This document shows positions 51,644 through 59,988 of a stretch of 64,000 nucleotides of DNA, piece by piece. A model generated the notes under the pieces. It searched no databases, was not told the origin of the DNA, and was given only the letters and a program-made list of their open reading frames with translations. The stretch comes from UBA6016 sp964568395 (GTDB taxonomy: Bacteria > Campylobacterota > Campylobacteria > Campylobacterales > UBA6016), in NCBI GenBank assembly GCA_964568395.1, contig CAZMPN010000004.1, positions 72,837 through 136,836 on the forward strand, written 5' to 3'. How positions within the stretch are numbered: position 1 is the first letter of the stretch; each line of letters begins with the position of its first letter. The translations under genes were made by a program, and so were the position numbers.

Positions 51644-52340
51644 AAGCGCCGTGCCGGTCAAAAGAATGACCGTTGCCGGCCGTATAATGCACTGGGTCAA
51701 CGCTATCTCTATTTTGGCAGCCGTGATTACAGGTCTTTATATAGGACATCCGTATTATCAGTCTTTTATATCGGATCCGGCCGTCGACAAGTATGTGATG
51801 GCATACAATAGGCTGATACACTTTGTAGGCGCGATCATTTTGGACGTTACCTCTATTATAATCGCCTATCTGTATTTCTTTAGCAGGTTTGAAAAGCCGT
51901 ACAAAAAACTTATTCCAAACAAGCAAAACCTGAGCGAGTTTTGGGAGGTATTCGTCAATCTGATGAGCTTCAATAGACGCAAAAATTTCGATTCTGCCCA
52001 TGCGGATAGTTTTAATACCGTCTATTTCACGATTTTCCATATCGTTTTGATTATGATGCTTCTGACCGGTCTTCAGCTCTATGTTCACGGTCTTGAGTCC
52101 GGGTATAGCTCTGTTGGCAAATGGTGGCCTTGGGTGCTCCATATCTCTACCGATTGGACGCTTTGGGTGTTCGGCGGCAATATGGGCGTCAGAATAGCGC
52201 ACCATACGATGATGTGGTGGGTTATTGCTTGGGCGATTTTCCATATATACTATCAAATCTGGAGAACCATTTTCTGGAAAGAGGGAGATATTGCCATCGT
52301 TTTCGGCGGTGAGAAATTCGTAAAAGCCGATAAGGCTTGA
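51636..52340 (+). CDS. hydC: HydC, hydrogenase b-type cytochrome subunit
   Basis: Membrane diheme cytochrome b that passes electrons from HydA to quinone; 234 residues with four to five helices. GRIMHWVNAISILAAVITGLYIGHP has a heme-ligand His, NRLIHFVGAIILDV, FHIVLIMMLLTGLQLYVHG and HHTMMWWVIAWAIFHIYYQIW follow. Order and spacing match HydC of Wolinella and HyaC of other bacteria. Overlaps hydB by 8 bases and hydD by 4. Confidence 0.95.
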   Translation: MSKSAVPVKRMTVAGRIMHWVNAISILAAVITGLYIGHPYYQSFISDPAVDKYVMAYNRLIHFVGAIILDVTSIIIAYLYFFSRFEKPYKKLIPNKQNLSEFWEVFVNLMSFNRRKNFDSAHADSFNTVYFTIFHIVLIMMLLTGLQLYVHGLESGYSSVGKWWPWVLHISTDWTLWVFGGNMGVRIAHHTMMWWVIAWAIFHIYYQIWRTIFWKEGDIAIVFGGEKFVKADKA

Positions 52341-52885
52341 ATAAAAAAAACCTTCTAATCGGCGTAGGCAACGTCCTCTTTAAAGACGAGGGCGTAGGCG
52401 TCTACGCCGCAAAATACCTTGAGAACAACTACTCTTTCGACGACTCCCTCGAAATAATAGACGGCGGCGTGCTTGGCTTTAAGCTGATGGCGCTATTTCA
52501 AGAGTATGACAACGTAATAATCCTGGATACGGTATCGATAGAAGACAATCCAGGCTCCGTATATAGGCTTCCCTCGGATGTGCTAATGGGGCTAGGCAGT
52601 TACCGCAAAACGGCGCACGAAGTGGAAATCATAGAGATGCTAGAAATCTGCTCTATGCTCGAAAAGATGGCGAACGTAGTAATTATAGGGATCGTGCCGC
52701 TTGATATAGAGAGCGTAGAAAACAGTATGACGGACGAGGTTATATCCGCTATGCCGCAATATCTTAGAACTGTTTTGGACGAGCTGGACTCTCTAGGCGT
52801 AAAGTATGAGAAAAAAAACAATATCACGATAGAATCGGTCATAGAAAATTTTTTCAAGGAAAATTCGATTGGTAATCAAATATAG
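52337..52885 (+). CDS. hydD: HydD, hydrogenase maturation endopeptidase
   Basis: Nickel-dependent protease that trims the HydB C-terminus, 182 residues from a TTG start overlapping the hydC stop (TTGA). IGVGNVLFKDEGVGVYAAKYLE contains the conserved Glu; LEIIDGGVLGFKLMAL carries the Asp and NVIILDTVSI follows. The His ligand is in KTAHEVEIIEML. Full family length. The weak start may keep expression below that of the structural subunits. Confidence 0.93.
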   Translation: MNKKNLLIGVGNVLFKDEGVGVYAAKYLENNYSFDDSLEIIDGGVLGFKLMALFQEYDNVIILDTVSIEDNPGSVYRLPSDVLMGLGSYRKTAHEVEIIEMLEICSMLEKMANVVIIGIVPLDIESVENSMTDEVISAMPQYLRTVLDELDSLGVKYEKKNNITIESVIENFFKENSIGNQI

Positions 52886-54371
52886 ACTCGGTTTTGACGA
52901 TAACAGCGACGACTATGCGTACCTCGCAAGCCAAATCCTCAAAGATACGAATTCAAACGTAATAAAAACAGACAATGAAATAATCATCTACATGGACGGG
53001 AGCGAAGACGAAATCAAAGCCGCGTTTACCGAACTTGGCGAAAAACTCCCGCTCTCTCTTTATCTATCCGGCCAAAACGTAGAAGAGGCGGCTATGATGC
53101 CCCCAAACCGTCAGGAGTTAAAAGAGGTTTCCTATCTAGCCATGTATCCGCATTTGGCTAGAGAGCTTATAGACGAGCGGAGCGAAAACTATTTTTGCAT
53201 AAATGGAAAAGTCATGGTGGACGGAGTAGAAGTATTGGGCAAGGACGCCTTGATAAAATCCCTCTTTGACGTAGCCTCAGCCATTAAAAGCGGTAAAAGC
53301 GTAAGAATAAAAAACGAAGCGAACTCCTTTGTGCTCTCCTCCAAACAAAGCGACTCCGTGCTGCTTTGCAACCTAAAAGAGCCTACTCTTGTGGGGCATA
53401 ACATAACGGTAGACGAAGCGCTTTCGCTATCGACGATGGAGAGGCCGTACATACTAAAGGTAAACGAAAACACGGCTCGGTTTTGTCTCTACTCTTTTGC
53501 CAATGACGCCCTGCTTCTTCTCTTGTCAAAAGCCGCGACGGATCAAGAAATAGATGTTTTATATATCTCAAAAGACGCCGATGCCGACGTAGAGCTGTTT
53601 TATACGGGCGTAAGAGGCGACGCGCCAAGAAGGAAGGCGCTGTTTTTTAGCCAAAGCGATAGATTCTTTCTAAATGAAGAATTTACTCCAGAGTCGGTTG
53701 CAAAAGATGGCGATGCGCTATTTTTCGATATGAACGTATCGGATACTTTTGGCGTCTATGCGGTAAAAAGCGGGGTAGGCGCAAAAAAAATAGCGTCGGC
53801 TTCGTTTTTTGCGTCAAACATAGCAGACGAACTAAAAGACGGTTTTGAGTTTGGAGGGAAGCTGCTGTCAAATTTTGAGGCGTCTTTTGCCGATAGATAC
53901 GCCAAACTAGAAAAAGCAGCCCTAAAACCAGGCCTTGATATAGAAAACTTCTTTGATGCGGCTTCTGCCGTTCTCGGGATGGATGGCGGGTTCGCCGCCA
54001 TAGTTAAGGCCGCAAACACCGCGGATATAGCCGGAGGCGTTAAACTTGATTTCGTGCTGCAAAGCGAGAACGGCGCGGCTTACCTGAATTTGAAAAAATG
54101 TTTCGCTTCTATTTTGAGCTACAAGCTCGCGGGCGTAGAGGACGAGATACTCGCCTATTCCATATTCGAGTCGGCCGTGGACTTTCTTATACTCTCGCTT
54201 GACGAGGCAAAAAAAAGTTTCGCCGTCTCGAAAATAAACATCGGCGGCGAGTTTTTGCTGTCAAAGGCGTTTGTGTCAAAACTAAAATCGAAGATAAAAA
54301 ACGTGGATATAGACATGGCTCTAAACTCTTTGCCGCACAACTTAAAAGGCCTATACGAACTTGCCGTCTAA
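52869..54371 (+). CDS. hydE: HydE-like hydrogenase accessory protein
   Basis: A 500-residue protein in the position of hydE of Wolinella and Helicobacter, where its loss abolishes hydrogenase activity; the biochemical role is not known. Its start TTG 52869 has AAGGA ahead and overlaps hydD. No signal peptide, membrane helix or cysteine cluster is obvious; visible segments are FDDNSDDYAYLASQILKDT at the start, LSLYLSGQNVEEAAMMPP and the Lys-rich middle. The C-terminal part might be a distant HypF/Kae1-like relative, but that is not certain. Assignment rests mainly on size and gene order. Confidence 0.75.
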   Translation: MVIKYRLGFDDNSDDYAYLASQILKDTNSNVIKTDNEIIIYMDGSEDEIKAAFTELGEKLPLSLYLSGQNVEEAAMMPPNRQELKEVSYLAMYPHLARELIDERSENYFCINGKVMVDGVEVLGKDALIKSLFDVASAIKSGKSVRIKNEANSFVLSSKQSDSVLLCNLKEPTLVGHNITVDEALSLSTMERPYILKVNENTARFCLYSFANDALLLLLSKAATDQEIDVLYISKDADADVELFYTGVRGDAPRRKALFFSQSDRFFLNEEFTPESVAKDGDALFFDMNVSDTFGVYAVKSGVGAKKIASASFFASNIADELKDGFEFGGKLLSNFEASFADRYAKLEKAALKPGLDIENFFDAASAVLGMDGGFAAIVKAANTADIAGGVKLDFVLQSENGAAYLNLKKCFASILSYKLAGVEDEILAYSIFESAVDFLILSLDEAKKSFAVSKINIGGEFLLSKAFVSKLKSKIKNVDIDMALNSLPHNLKGLYELAV

Positions 54372-56619
54372 AACCGCCTCGATTTTAGTCCGCGGTATCG
54401 TACAAGGGGTCGGTTTCCGCCCTTTTGTGGCGAAACTGGCCGCCAAGCTAAAGCTTAGCGGAACCGTTCAAAACTCAGTTGACGGCGTATCTATAACTAT
54501 TAGCGGCGATGCGACGGATATAGGGCTTTTTTTGCATGAACTACGAAACAATCCTCCGACGCTCGCAAAAATAGAGAGCATAGAGGCAAAAGAGTGCGAG
54601 CCGCGCTTTTTTGACGGCTTCATAGTCGAGGAGAGCGAGACGGCGCTCGCGCAAAACTCCCTTTTCCCCCCGGATCTCACCATATGCGAAGAGTGCCAAA
54701 AAGAGCTTTTCGACAAGAGCGACAGAAGATTTTTATATCCGCTTATAAACTGCCAAAACTGCGGCCCCAGATTTACCGTAATAGAGTCGTTGCCCTACGA
54801 TAGGGAGCGTACGTCCATGCGTTTTTTTGAGATGTGCGAAGAGTGCAAAAAAGAGTATTTAGATGTTTTAGATAGAAGATTTCACGCTGAACCGATCTCT
54901 TGTCCTTCTTGCGGCCCGTCGTTCTACCTAAAAAACGGCGAAGGCGCGCTGCTTGAAGCTTCAAAAGAGGGCGATATACTCAAAAAGGTAGCGGCAGCTC
55001 TAGAAGAGGGGAAAATAGCGGCGCTTAAAGGCGTAGGCGGTTTTCATCTGCTTTGCCGGGCAGATAGCGACGAAGCTGTGCTGCGGCTTAGGGAGAAAAA
55101 AAGAAGAGCAAAGAAACCGCTGGCGGTTATGTTTAAAAACATCGAAAACGCCAAAAAGGAGTGTGTGCTGGAGCCTTTTGAGGAGTCTCTGGTTTCGTCA
55201 AAAGAGCGGCCTATAACGATAGTCAAAAAATCGGACTCCTTTTCCCTTAGCCGCCATATATCGTTTGATAGTCCTTATCTGGGCATATTTCTGCCCTATA
55301 GCGGCACATATAGCATTTTAACCGAGATGGTAGGCTTTCCTATAGTCGCGACTAGCGCAAATATATCGGATGAGCCTATTATTACCGATGAAGGCGAGCT
55401 GTTCGAGAGGCTTTTCGGGGCGTTTGATTTTGCGCTCTACTATGACAGAAAGATAGTTCAGGGGTGCGACGATTCCGTTGTAAGAAGCTGCGGTGAAAAT
55501 ATCGTAAAACTTAGAAATTCAAGAGGGTATGCCCCGCTATTCCTAAAGTCGTCGCATGGGTTTGAAGCTCCCGTATTTTGCGCGGGTGCACACCAGAAAA
55601 ACTGCTTCGCGTTCGCTTTTGGAGAGCAGATAGCGATATCGTCCCATATAGGAGACCTGGGCTCTATCGAAGCTTCCGAATACTACGAAAAAAGCGTTTT
55701 GCATATGAAATCTCTTTGGAATATCGATTTTGGGCTTGCGGTATGCGACAAAAACGATCGATATGCGTCAAGCGAGTATGCGGCCGGGCTTGGCGTCAAG
55801 CTTTTGAGATTGCAGCATCACAAAGCCCATTTTCTTGCTTCGCTATACGAAAATAACGCCGTAGAGGACGATGCGATAGGCGTAGTGTGGGATGGAACCG
55901 GGCTTGGCGACGACGGGTCGGTGTGGGGCGGCGAGTTTTTTCTGAAAAAAGGTTACGAGATAGAGAGGATCTGTTCGCTGCCGTCGTTTTGGCTGCTTGG
56001 CGGCGAAAAGGCGGCAAAAGACGCCAAAAAATCGGCGCTTTCGCTAATTCTTTCGTTTTTGTCCGGGGAGGAGGCCGAGGCGGCGGCTTGCAAGCTTGGA
56101 TATTCGAGCTTTGAGCAAAGGATGCTTTTTGACGCATTCGACAAAAAGATAAATTGCTACCGAACTTCGTCCATGGGAAGGCTGTTTGACGGGATCGCGG
56201 CTTTGGCCGGAGTTGTTCGCGGCGATATATACGAAGGAGAGAGCGGCCTGATGCTGGAGGCCCGGTACAATTACAATAACCCCGAATACTTCGATGTCTT
56301 GGACGGCGTGTCCATAGATATGAGATCTCTTTTAAGGGCCGTTATTGCCGAAAATGAAGCGCAAAAAATATCTACTATGTTTATAAATACGCTCGCTAAA
56401 TGGATAAAGAACGTCTCTTGCGAATATGGGTTACCGTTTTATTTTAGCGGCGGGGTGTTTCAAAACTCAGCCTTGGCGGCCGCCGTCAAAAAAGAACTTG
56501 GTCCCAAAAGAGCCAATTTCCATACGGTTTTGAGCCCAAACGATTCGTCTATATGCGTAGGACAAGCGGCTTACGCAGGGCTTTTTCTTCAAGGGAAGAT
56601 TTTGAAAGAAGATTTTTAG
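54361..56619 (+). CDS. hypF: HypF, carbamoyltransferase for hydrogenase cyanide ligands
   Basis: Uses carbamoyl phosphate and ATP to load HypE with the precursor of the CN ligands; 752 residues. Order: acylphosphatase domain (about 1-90, GIVQGVGFRPFVAKLA), two zinc motifs (CEECQKELFD...NCQNCGPRF and CEECKKEYLD...CPSCGPSF), YrdC domain (about 195-375, KRRAKKPLAVMF) and Kae1/TobZ-like domain to the end (HHKAHFLASLYEN, VVWDGTGLGDDGSVWGGEF, FSGGVFQNSAL). Starts with TTG inside hydE. Last gene before the nickel transporter. Confidence 0.96.
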   Translation: MPSKTASILVRGIVQGVGFRPFVAKLAAKLKLSGTVQNSVDGVSITISGDATDIGLFLHELRNNPPTLAKIESIEAKECEPRFFDGFIVEESETALAQNSLFPPDLTICEECQKELFDKSDRRFLYPLINCQNCGPRFTVIESLPYDRERTSMRFFEMCEECKKEYLDVLDRRFHAEPISCPSCGPSFYLKNGEGALLEASKEGDILKKVAAALEEGKIAALKGVGGFHLLCRADSDEAVLRLREKKRRAKKPLAVMFKNIENAKKECVLEPFEESLVSSKERPITIVKKSDSFSLSRHISFDSPYLGIFLPYSGTYSILTEMVGFPIVATSANISDEPIITDEGELFERLFGAFDFALYYDRKIVQGCDDSVVRSCGENIVKLRNSRGYAPLFLKSSHGFEAPVFCAGAHQKNCFAFAFGEQIAISSHIGDLGSIEASEYYEKSVLHMKSLWNIDFGLAVCDKNDRYASSEYAAGLGVKLLRLQHHKAHFLASLYENNAVEDDAIGVVWDGTGLGDDGSVWGGEFFLKKGYEIERICSLPSFWLLGGEKAAKDAKKSALSLILSFLSGEEAEAAACKLGYSSFEQRMLFDAFDKKINCYRTSSMGRLFDGIAALAGVVRGDIYEGESGLMLEARYNYNNPEYFDVLDGVSIDMRSLLRAVIAENEAQKISTMFINTLAKWIKNVSCEYGLPFYFSGGVFQNSALAAAVKKELGPKRANFHTVLSPNDSSICVGQAAYAGLFLQGKILKEDF

Positions 56620-56645
56620 AAATAAGTAAATAAAATCTTGACCAA

Positions 56646-56673
56646 ATAATACTAAAGTAAGGATTTGTATTAT
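56646..56673. promoter_or_regulatory. Inverted repeat over the cbiM ribosome-binding site, same type as at hydA
   Basis: ATAATACTAA, eight bases, TTTGTATTAT: 10-base arms with one mismatch. The core TACTAA-N8-TTWGTA and the spacing are identical to the repeat at 48539-48566. The spacer holds the Shine-Dalgarno (AAGG) and the right arm ends on the first two bases of the cbiM ATG, so either a bound repressor or an RNA hairpin here would affect cbiM expression. Confidence 0.6.
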
Positions 56674-57337
56674 GCATATTCCGGACGGTTTTTTGGCTCC
56701 GGCTACGTATCTCCCGCTTTTGGCTATCGAGATCGGCGTGCTTTACTACGCTTTCAAAAAAACAGCCGCCTCTATAAGCGACGATAGCATCTTGCCGTTT
56801 TTGGCGTCAATATCCGCGTTTAGCTTCGTAATCATGATGTTTAATATTCCTATTCCAGGCGGTACGAGCGGACACGCGACCGGTGTCGCAGTGCTTGCTC
56901 TCTTGTTTGGGCCGTGGGTTGCTATTTTTTCGATTAGCGTAGTGCTTTTGCTTCAGGCGCTATTGTTTGGGGACGGCGGAGTGCTTGCGTTTGGCGCAAA
57001 CGCCCTGTGTATCGGTGCGGTAGGCGCTTTTGCGGCGCATTTTGCCGGTAAGATTTCAAGTAGATTTTTTAATGAGAAAATATCATGGTTTTTGGCCGGA
57101 TATGCGGGGGCGGTTCTCTCTTCCGTCGCAGTCGCCCTATTGTTGGGTATTCAGCCGCTGTTTTTTACGGACGAGACCGGCAAGGCGGCATTTTTCCCGC
57201 TTGGAATAGAGATTACCGTGCCGGCCCTTGTCGGTTCGCACGCGCTATTTTTCGGAGCGCTTGAAGGAGCCGTTACGGTCGGAGCGCTATCGCTTATTAG
57301 GAGGGTTCATACGATGCCTTTGGGGGCGCAGCGATGA
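56672..57337 (+). CDS. cbiM: CbiM/NikM-type substrate-binding membrane component of an ECF nickel transporter
   Basis: S-component of an energy-coupling-factor transporter, 221 residues with six to seven helices. MHIPDGFLAPATY at the very N-terminus is the family's metal site (Met1-His2 with the amino group binding Ni or Co). GGTSGHATGVAVLALLFGPW and FGANALCIGAVGAFAAH follow. Cobalt and nickel versions look alike; location between hypF and hypB makes nickel much more likely. Overlaps the next gene by 4 bases. Confidence 0.92.
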   Translation: MHIPDGFLAPATYLPLLAIEIGVLYYAFKKTAASISDDSILPFLASISAFSFVIMMFNIPIPGGTSGHATGVAVLALLFGPWVAIFSISVVLLLQALLFGDGGVLAFGANALCIGAVGAFAAHFAGKISSRFFNEKISWFLAGYAGAVLSSVAVALLLGIQPLFFTDETGKAAFFPLGIEITVPALVGSHALFFGALEGAVTVGALSLIRRVHTMPLGAQR

Positions 57338-57630
57338 ACGGGTACAAAAAACTAATAGTCTGGCTTGCGGTACTTATCTTGTTGACTCCGCTTGGACTAC
57401 TCACCCAAAACCCCGCATGGGGCGAGTGGAGCGAAGAAGAGCTGTCCGCTATGATAGGATTTGTTCCAAAAGGCATCAGGGAAGGGTCGCTTTTAAATGC
57501 TCCGTTTGCCGATTATGCATTCGCTCCGTTTGGAGAGGCCGGCGGTTATATATTTAGCGCGGCTTTAGGTTCCATTCTCGTGATTTTTATTTTTTATGCC
57601 CTAAAAAAAGTATCCAATGCAAAAAAATAA
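57334..57630 (+). CDS. CbiN/PDGLE-domain component of the nickel transporter
   Basis: A 98-residue protein with two membrane helices (LIVWLAVLILLTPLGLL and GGYIFSAALGSILVIFIFYAL) around an extracytoplasmic loop containing NPAWGEWSEEEL and DYAFAPFG. This is the PDGLE-domain (NikN/CbiN-like) small subunit that works with CbiM in metal capture. Overlaps cbiM and cbiQ, indicating translational coupling. The Glu/Trp-rich loop differs from cobalt-type CbiN. Confidence 0.85.
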   Translation: MNGYKKLIVWLAVLILLTPLGLLTQNPAWGEWSEEELSAMIGFVPKGIREGSLLNAPFADYAFAPFGEAGGYIFSAALGSILVIFIFYALKKVSNAKK

Positions 57631-58174
57631 TCTTTTGTTGGCGGGTTACGCCATTTTTATCGTTATTCTTAGCGTTTCCGCCTCATACGCCGTCTTCGCC
57701 GCCGCCGTTTTGATCTCTTTTGTGCTGCTAAAGCAAAGGAGAAAAACGGAGATTTTTAAAAGGGCTTTTTTTGCGGTTGTATTTTTCGCCGGGCTTACTT
57801 TTGCGGGAAACCTTGTCGCCTCGATGTCGTTTGGCTCAGGCGTTGATTACGGACACTTCGCGCTACTTTTTTGCAGGAGTTTTTCGATGACGTTTTTGAC
57901 GTTGTCCGTCGTCGATAGAGTAGGCATATTCAATATATTTAGCAAAGGCGGCTCTTTTGCGGTATTTGTCGTTTTGCTTTTTTCAAAGATAGAGAGCCTA
58001 AAAAAGGAGATGCAGGATTTCTTGGAGGCCGCGAGAAGCAGGGGCGCTATTAATTACGGCCTCAAAGACTCTTTATCCTTGCTGTCCGTTATAGTTACGG
58101 CTCTTTTGATTAGGAGCCTGGACGGTTTTAAAACAAGTGCGGAAAGCATGAGGTCAAGAGGCTATAGTGCTTAA
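57617..58174 (+). CDS. cbiQ: CbiQ/NikQ-type ECF transporter T-component
   Basis: Transmembrane coupling protein of 185 residues with about five helices, somewhat shorter than the usual 220-250. The coupling-helix motif AARSRGAINYG is in the C-terminal third, followed by a second Arg-Ser-Arg-Gly (SMRSRGYSA) at the very end; these contact the ATPase. The N-terminus (LAGYAIFIVILSVSASYAVFAAAVLI) fits the T-component family. Overlaps its neighbours on both sides. Confidence 0.88.
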   Translation: MQKNNLLLAGYAIFIVILSVSASYAVFAAAVLISFVLLKQRRKTEIFKRAFFAVVFFAGLTFAGNLVASMSFGSGVDYGHFALLFCRSFSMTFLTLSVVDRVGIFNIFSKGGSFAVFVVLLFSKIESLKKEMQDFLEAARSRGAINYGLKDSLSLLSVIVTALLIRSLDGFKTSAESMRSRGYSA

Positions 58175-58934
58175 GATAGAAAACCTCTCATATTCAAAAA
58201 ACGGCAAACAGATACTAAAAAATATCTCTTTTGAGCTCGAAAAAGGCGAAAAAATCGTACTTTTGGGGCTAAACGGCAGCGGCAAGACTACGCTTTTGAA
58301 GCTTTTGAACGCGCTATGTTTCGCCAATGACGGCAGTTTTGTTTTTGAGGGCGAAAAAGTAGAAAAAAAAAGTTTTACTAAGCGGTTTGAAAAAAGTTTT
58401 AGGCAAAAATGTTCGCTCCTGTTTCAAAACTACGAAGCGATGTTTTTTTGCAAAAATATCTACGAAGATATATCTTTTTCGCCCGCCAGATTCGGGCTCT
58501 CCGATATAGAGCAGAGGGTTTGCATGGCGGCAAATATGTTTGGACTCGGGGAGAAGCTTGACGAGTTCGCTTTCAATATGAGCGGCGGGGAGAAGCAAAG
58601 GGCGGCTCTCGCTTGTATATTTGCGCTCTCTCCGGATTTGATTTTGCTCGATGAGCCGACAAGCGCGCTGGACCCTTTTTGGAGCGCCAGACTCGTTGAG
58701 CTTCTGGAAGGGTGCGGAGCCTCCGTCATAACGGCTACCCACAATCTCTCTTTGGCCGCCGAGTTTGGACGAAGGGCTATAGTTATGAGCGATGGAGAGA
58801 TTTTGTTTGACGGGGCTACGGACGAATTCTTGGCCGACAAGGAGCTTATGGGCGCCGCCGGTTTTATGCACTCCCACAAGCATCGTCATAACAGTGAAAC
58901 ACACGAGCATATGCACGTCCATGATTTGTATTAG
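58167..58934 (+). CDS. cbiO: CbiO/NikO-type ECF transporter ATPase with His-rich tail
   Basis: Energises the nickel transporter, 255 residues, starting at TTG or GTG-like codon 58167 inside cbiQ. Walker A GLNGSGKTTLLKLL is near residue 34, the Q-loop in CSLLFQNYEAMFF, the signature NMSGGEKQRAALACI and Walker B LILLDEPTSALDP. The last 20 residues alternate His with Ser, Lys, Glu and Met (HSHKHRH, ETHEHMHVH), an unusual metal-binding tail for this ATPase. It stores or senses nickel perhaps; inference. Confidence 0.92.
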   Translation: MLKIENLSYSKNGKQILKNISFELEKGEKIVLLGLNGSGKTTLLKLLNALCFANDGSFVFEGEKVEKKSFTKRFEKSFRQKCSLLFQNYEAMFFCKNIYEDISFSPARFGLSDIEQRVCMAANMFGLGEKLDEFAFNMSGGEKQRAALACIFALSPDLILLDEPTSALDPFWSARLVELLEGCGASVITATHNLSLAAEFGRRAIVMSDGEILFDGATDEFLADKELMGAAGFMHSHKHRHNSETHEHMHVHDLY

Positions 58935-58955
58935 ATAATTTTAAAAGGATATAGA

Positions 58956-59729
58956 ATGTGTAAAGATTGCGGCTGCACTATAGCCGGAGCAAATAGCGGG
59001 CATCACCATCATCATCACGGCGAGAATGAGCATCACCACCACCACGAGCATCTGCATCAAAATCCGCAGCTAAACGACAAAAAAACGATAGCGGTCATCA
59101 CAAAAATACTTGACGAGAACGACCGTGAAGCGGCAGGCAACAGGGAGCACTTCGACGAAGCCGGAGTGCTTGCGGTAAACCTGATGAGCTCTCCGGGCAG
59201 CGGCAAGACGAGCCTCCTGGAGAAAACTATAGAGGCTGGGAGCCTCAAAATAGCCGTCATAGAGGGCGACCTTGAGACGAATAAAGACGCCGACAGGATA
59301 AAGGCAAAAGGCGCGGCCGCATATCAAATAACGACCGGAACGGCTTGCCACCTCGACGCCCATATGGTGCACCATGCTCTGCACGAGTTGCCTATAAACG
59401 ATATGGACGTCGTCTTTATAGAAAACGTCGGAAACCTGGTGTGTCCGGCGAGCTACGATTTGGGCGCGCATCTAAACGTCGTGCTTTTGTCTATCCCGGA
59501 GGGTGCGGATAAGATACAAAAATATCCGGTTATGTTCAGGGCCGCCGATCTGATAGTGTTTACGAAGTGCGATTTGCTGCCGTATTTTGACTTTGATATG
59601 GCCGAGGCAAAAGAGGACGCCAGACGCCTAAATCCGAAAGCCGATATCTTGGAGCTGTCCACAAAAGACGAAGCCAGTATTCAAAAGTGGATAAACTATC
59701 TAAAATTCAAAAAAGAGCTAAGGGGATAA
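58956..59729 (+). CDS. hypB: HypB, nickel-inserting GTPase
   Basis: Delivers nickel to the hydrogenase large subunit with HypA; 257 residues. The N-terminal MCKDCGCTIAG is the high-affinity nickel motif, followed by a histidine-rich stretch (GHHHHHHGE, EHHHHHEHLHQ) for nickel storage. The GTPase domain has the P-loop SSPGSGKTSLLE, the Cys/His metal site near GTACHLDAHMVHHAL, ENVGNLVCPASYDLG and FTKCDLLPY. Starts 21 bases after cbiO, so transport and insertion are in one operon. Confidence 0.97.
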   Translation: MCKDCGCTIAGANSGHHHHHHGENEHHHHHEHLHQNPQLNDKKTIAVITKILDENDREAAGNREHFDEAGVLAVNLMSSPGSGKTSLLEKTIEAGSLKIAVIEGDLETNKDADRIKAKGAAAYQITTGTACHLDAHMVHHALHELPINDMDVVFIENVGNLVCPASYDLGAHLNVVLLSIPEGADKIQKYPVMFRAADLIVFTKCDLLPYFDFDMAEAKEDARRLNPKADILELSTKDEASIQKWINYLKFKKELRG

Positions 59730-59730
59730 T

Positions 59731-59988
59731 ATGTGCCTCTCTATACCTTCCAAAGTCGTCTCTCTGGACGAAGACAATATGGCAACGGTGGATACGCTTG
59801 GAGTCAAAAGGGTCGTCAGCCTCGATTTGATGCCCGAAGCCGTCGGCATCGGCGACTACGTGCTTATACATATCGGATACGCCATAAACAAAATAGACGA
59901 AGAGAGCGCGCTTCTTAGCATAGAGACGTTCAAGGAGATAATCGCCCAAATGGACGAGGAGGAGCGAAGAGAGGCCATAGGTGAGTAG
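59731..59988 (+). CDS. hypC: HypC, hydrogenase maturation chaperone
   Basis: Small chaperone of 85 residues. It starts MCLSIPSKVVS, with the essential Cys2, followed by the beta-barrel of the family (VDTLGVKRVVSLDLMP, VGDYVLIHIGYAINKI-like end). It binds HypD during assembly of the Fe(CN)2CO group and the immature large subunit. One base separates it from hypB; overlaps hypD by 8. Confidence 0.96.
   Translation: MCLSIPSKVVSLDEDNMATVDTLGVKRVVSLDLMPEAVGIGDYVLIHIGYAINKIDEESALLSIETFKEIIAQMDEEERREAIGE

Noticed and set aside
51531..52256. Antisense frame of 241 codons opposite hydC
   Set aside because: hydC has heme-ligand helices and operon overlaps on both sides; the antisense frame is a shadow.
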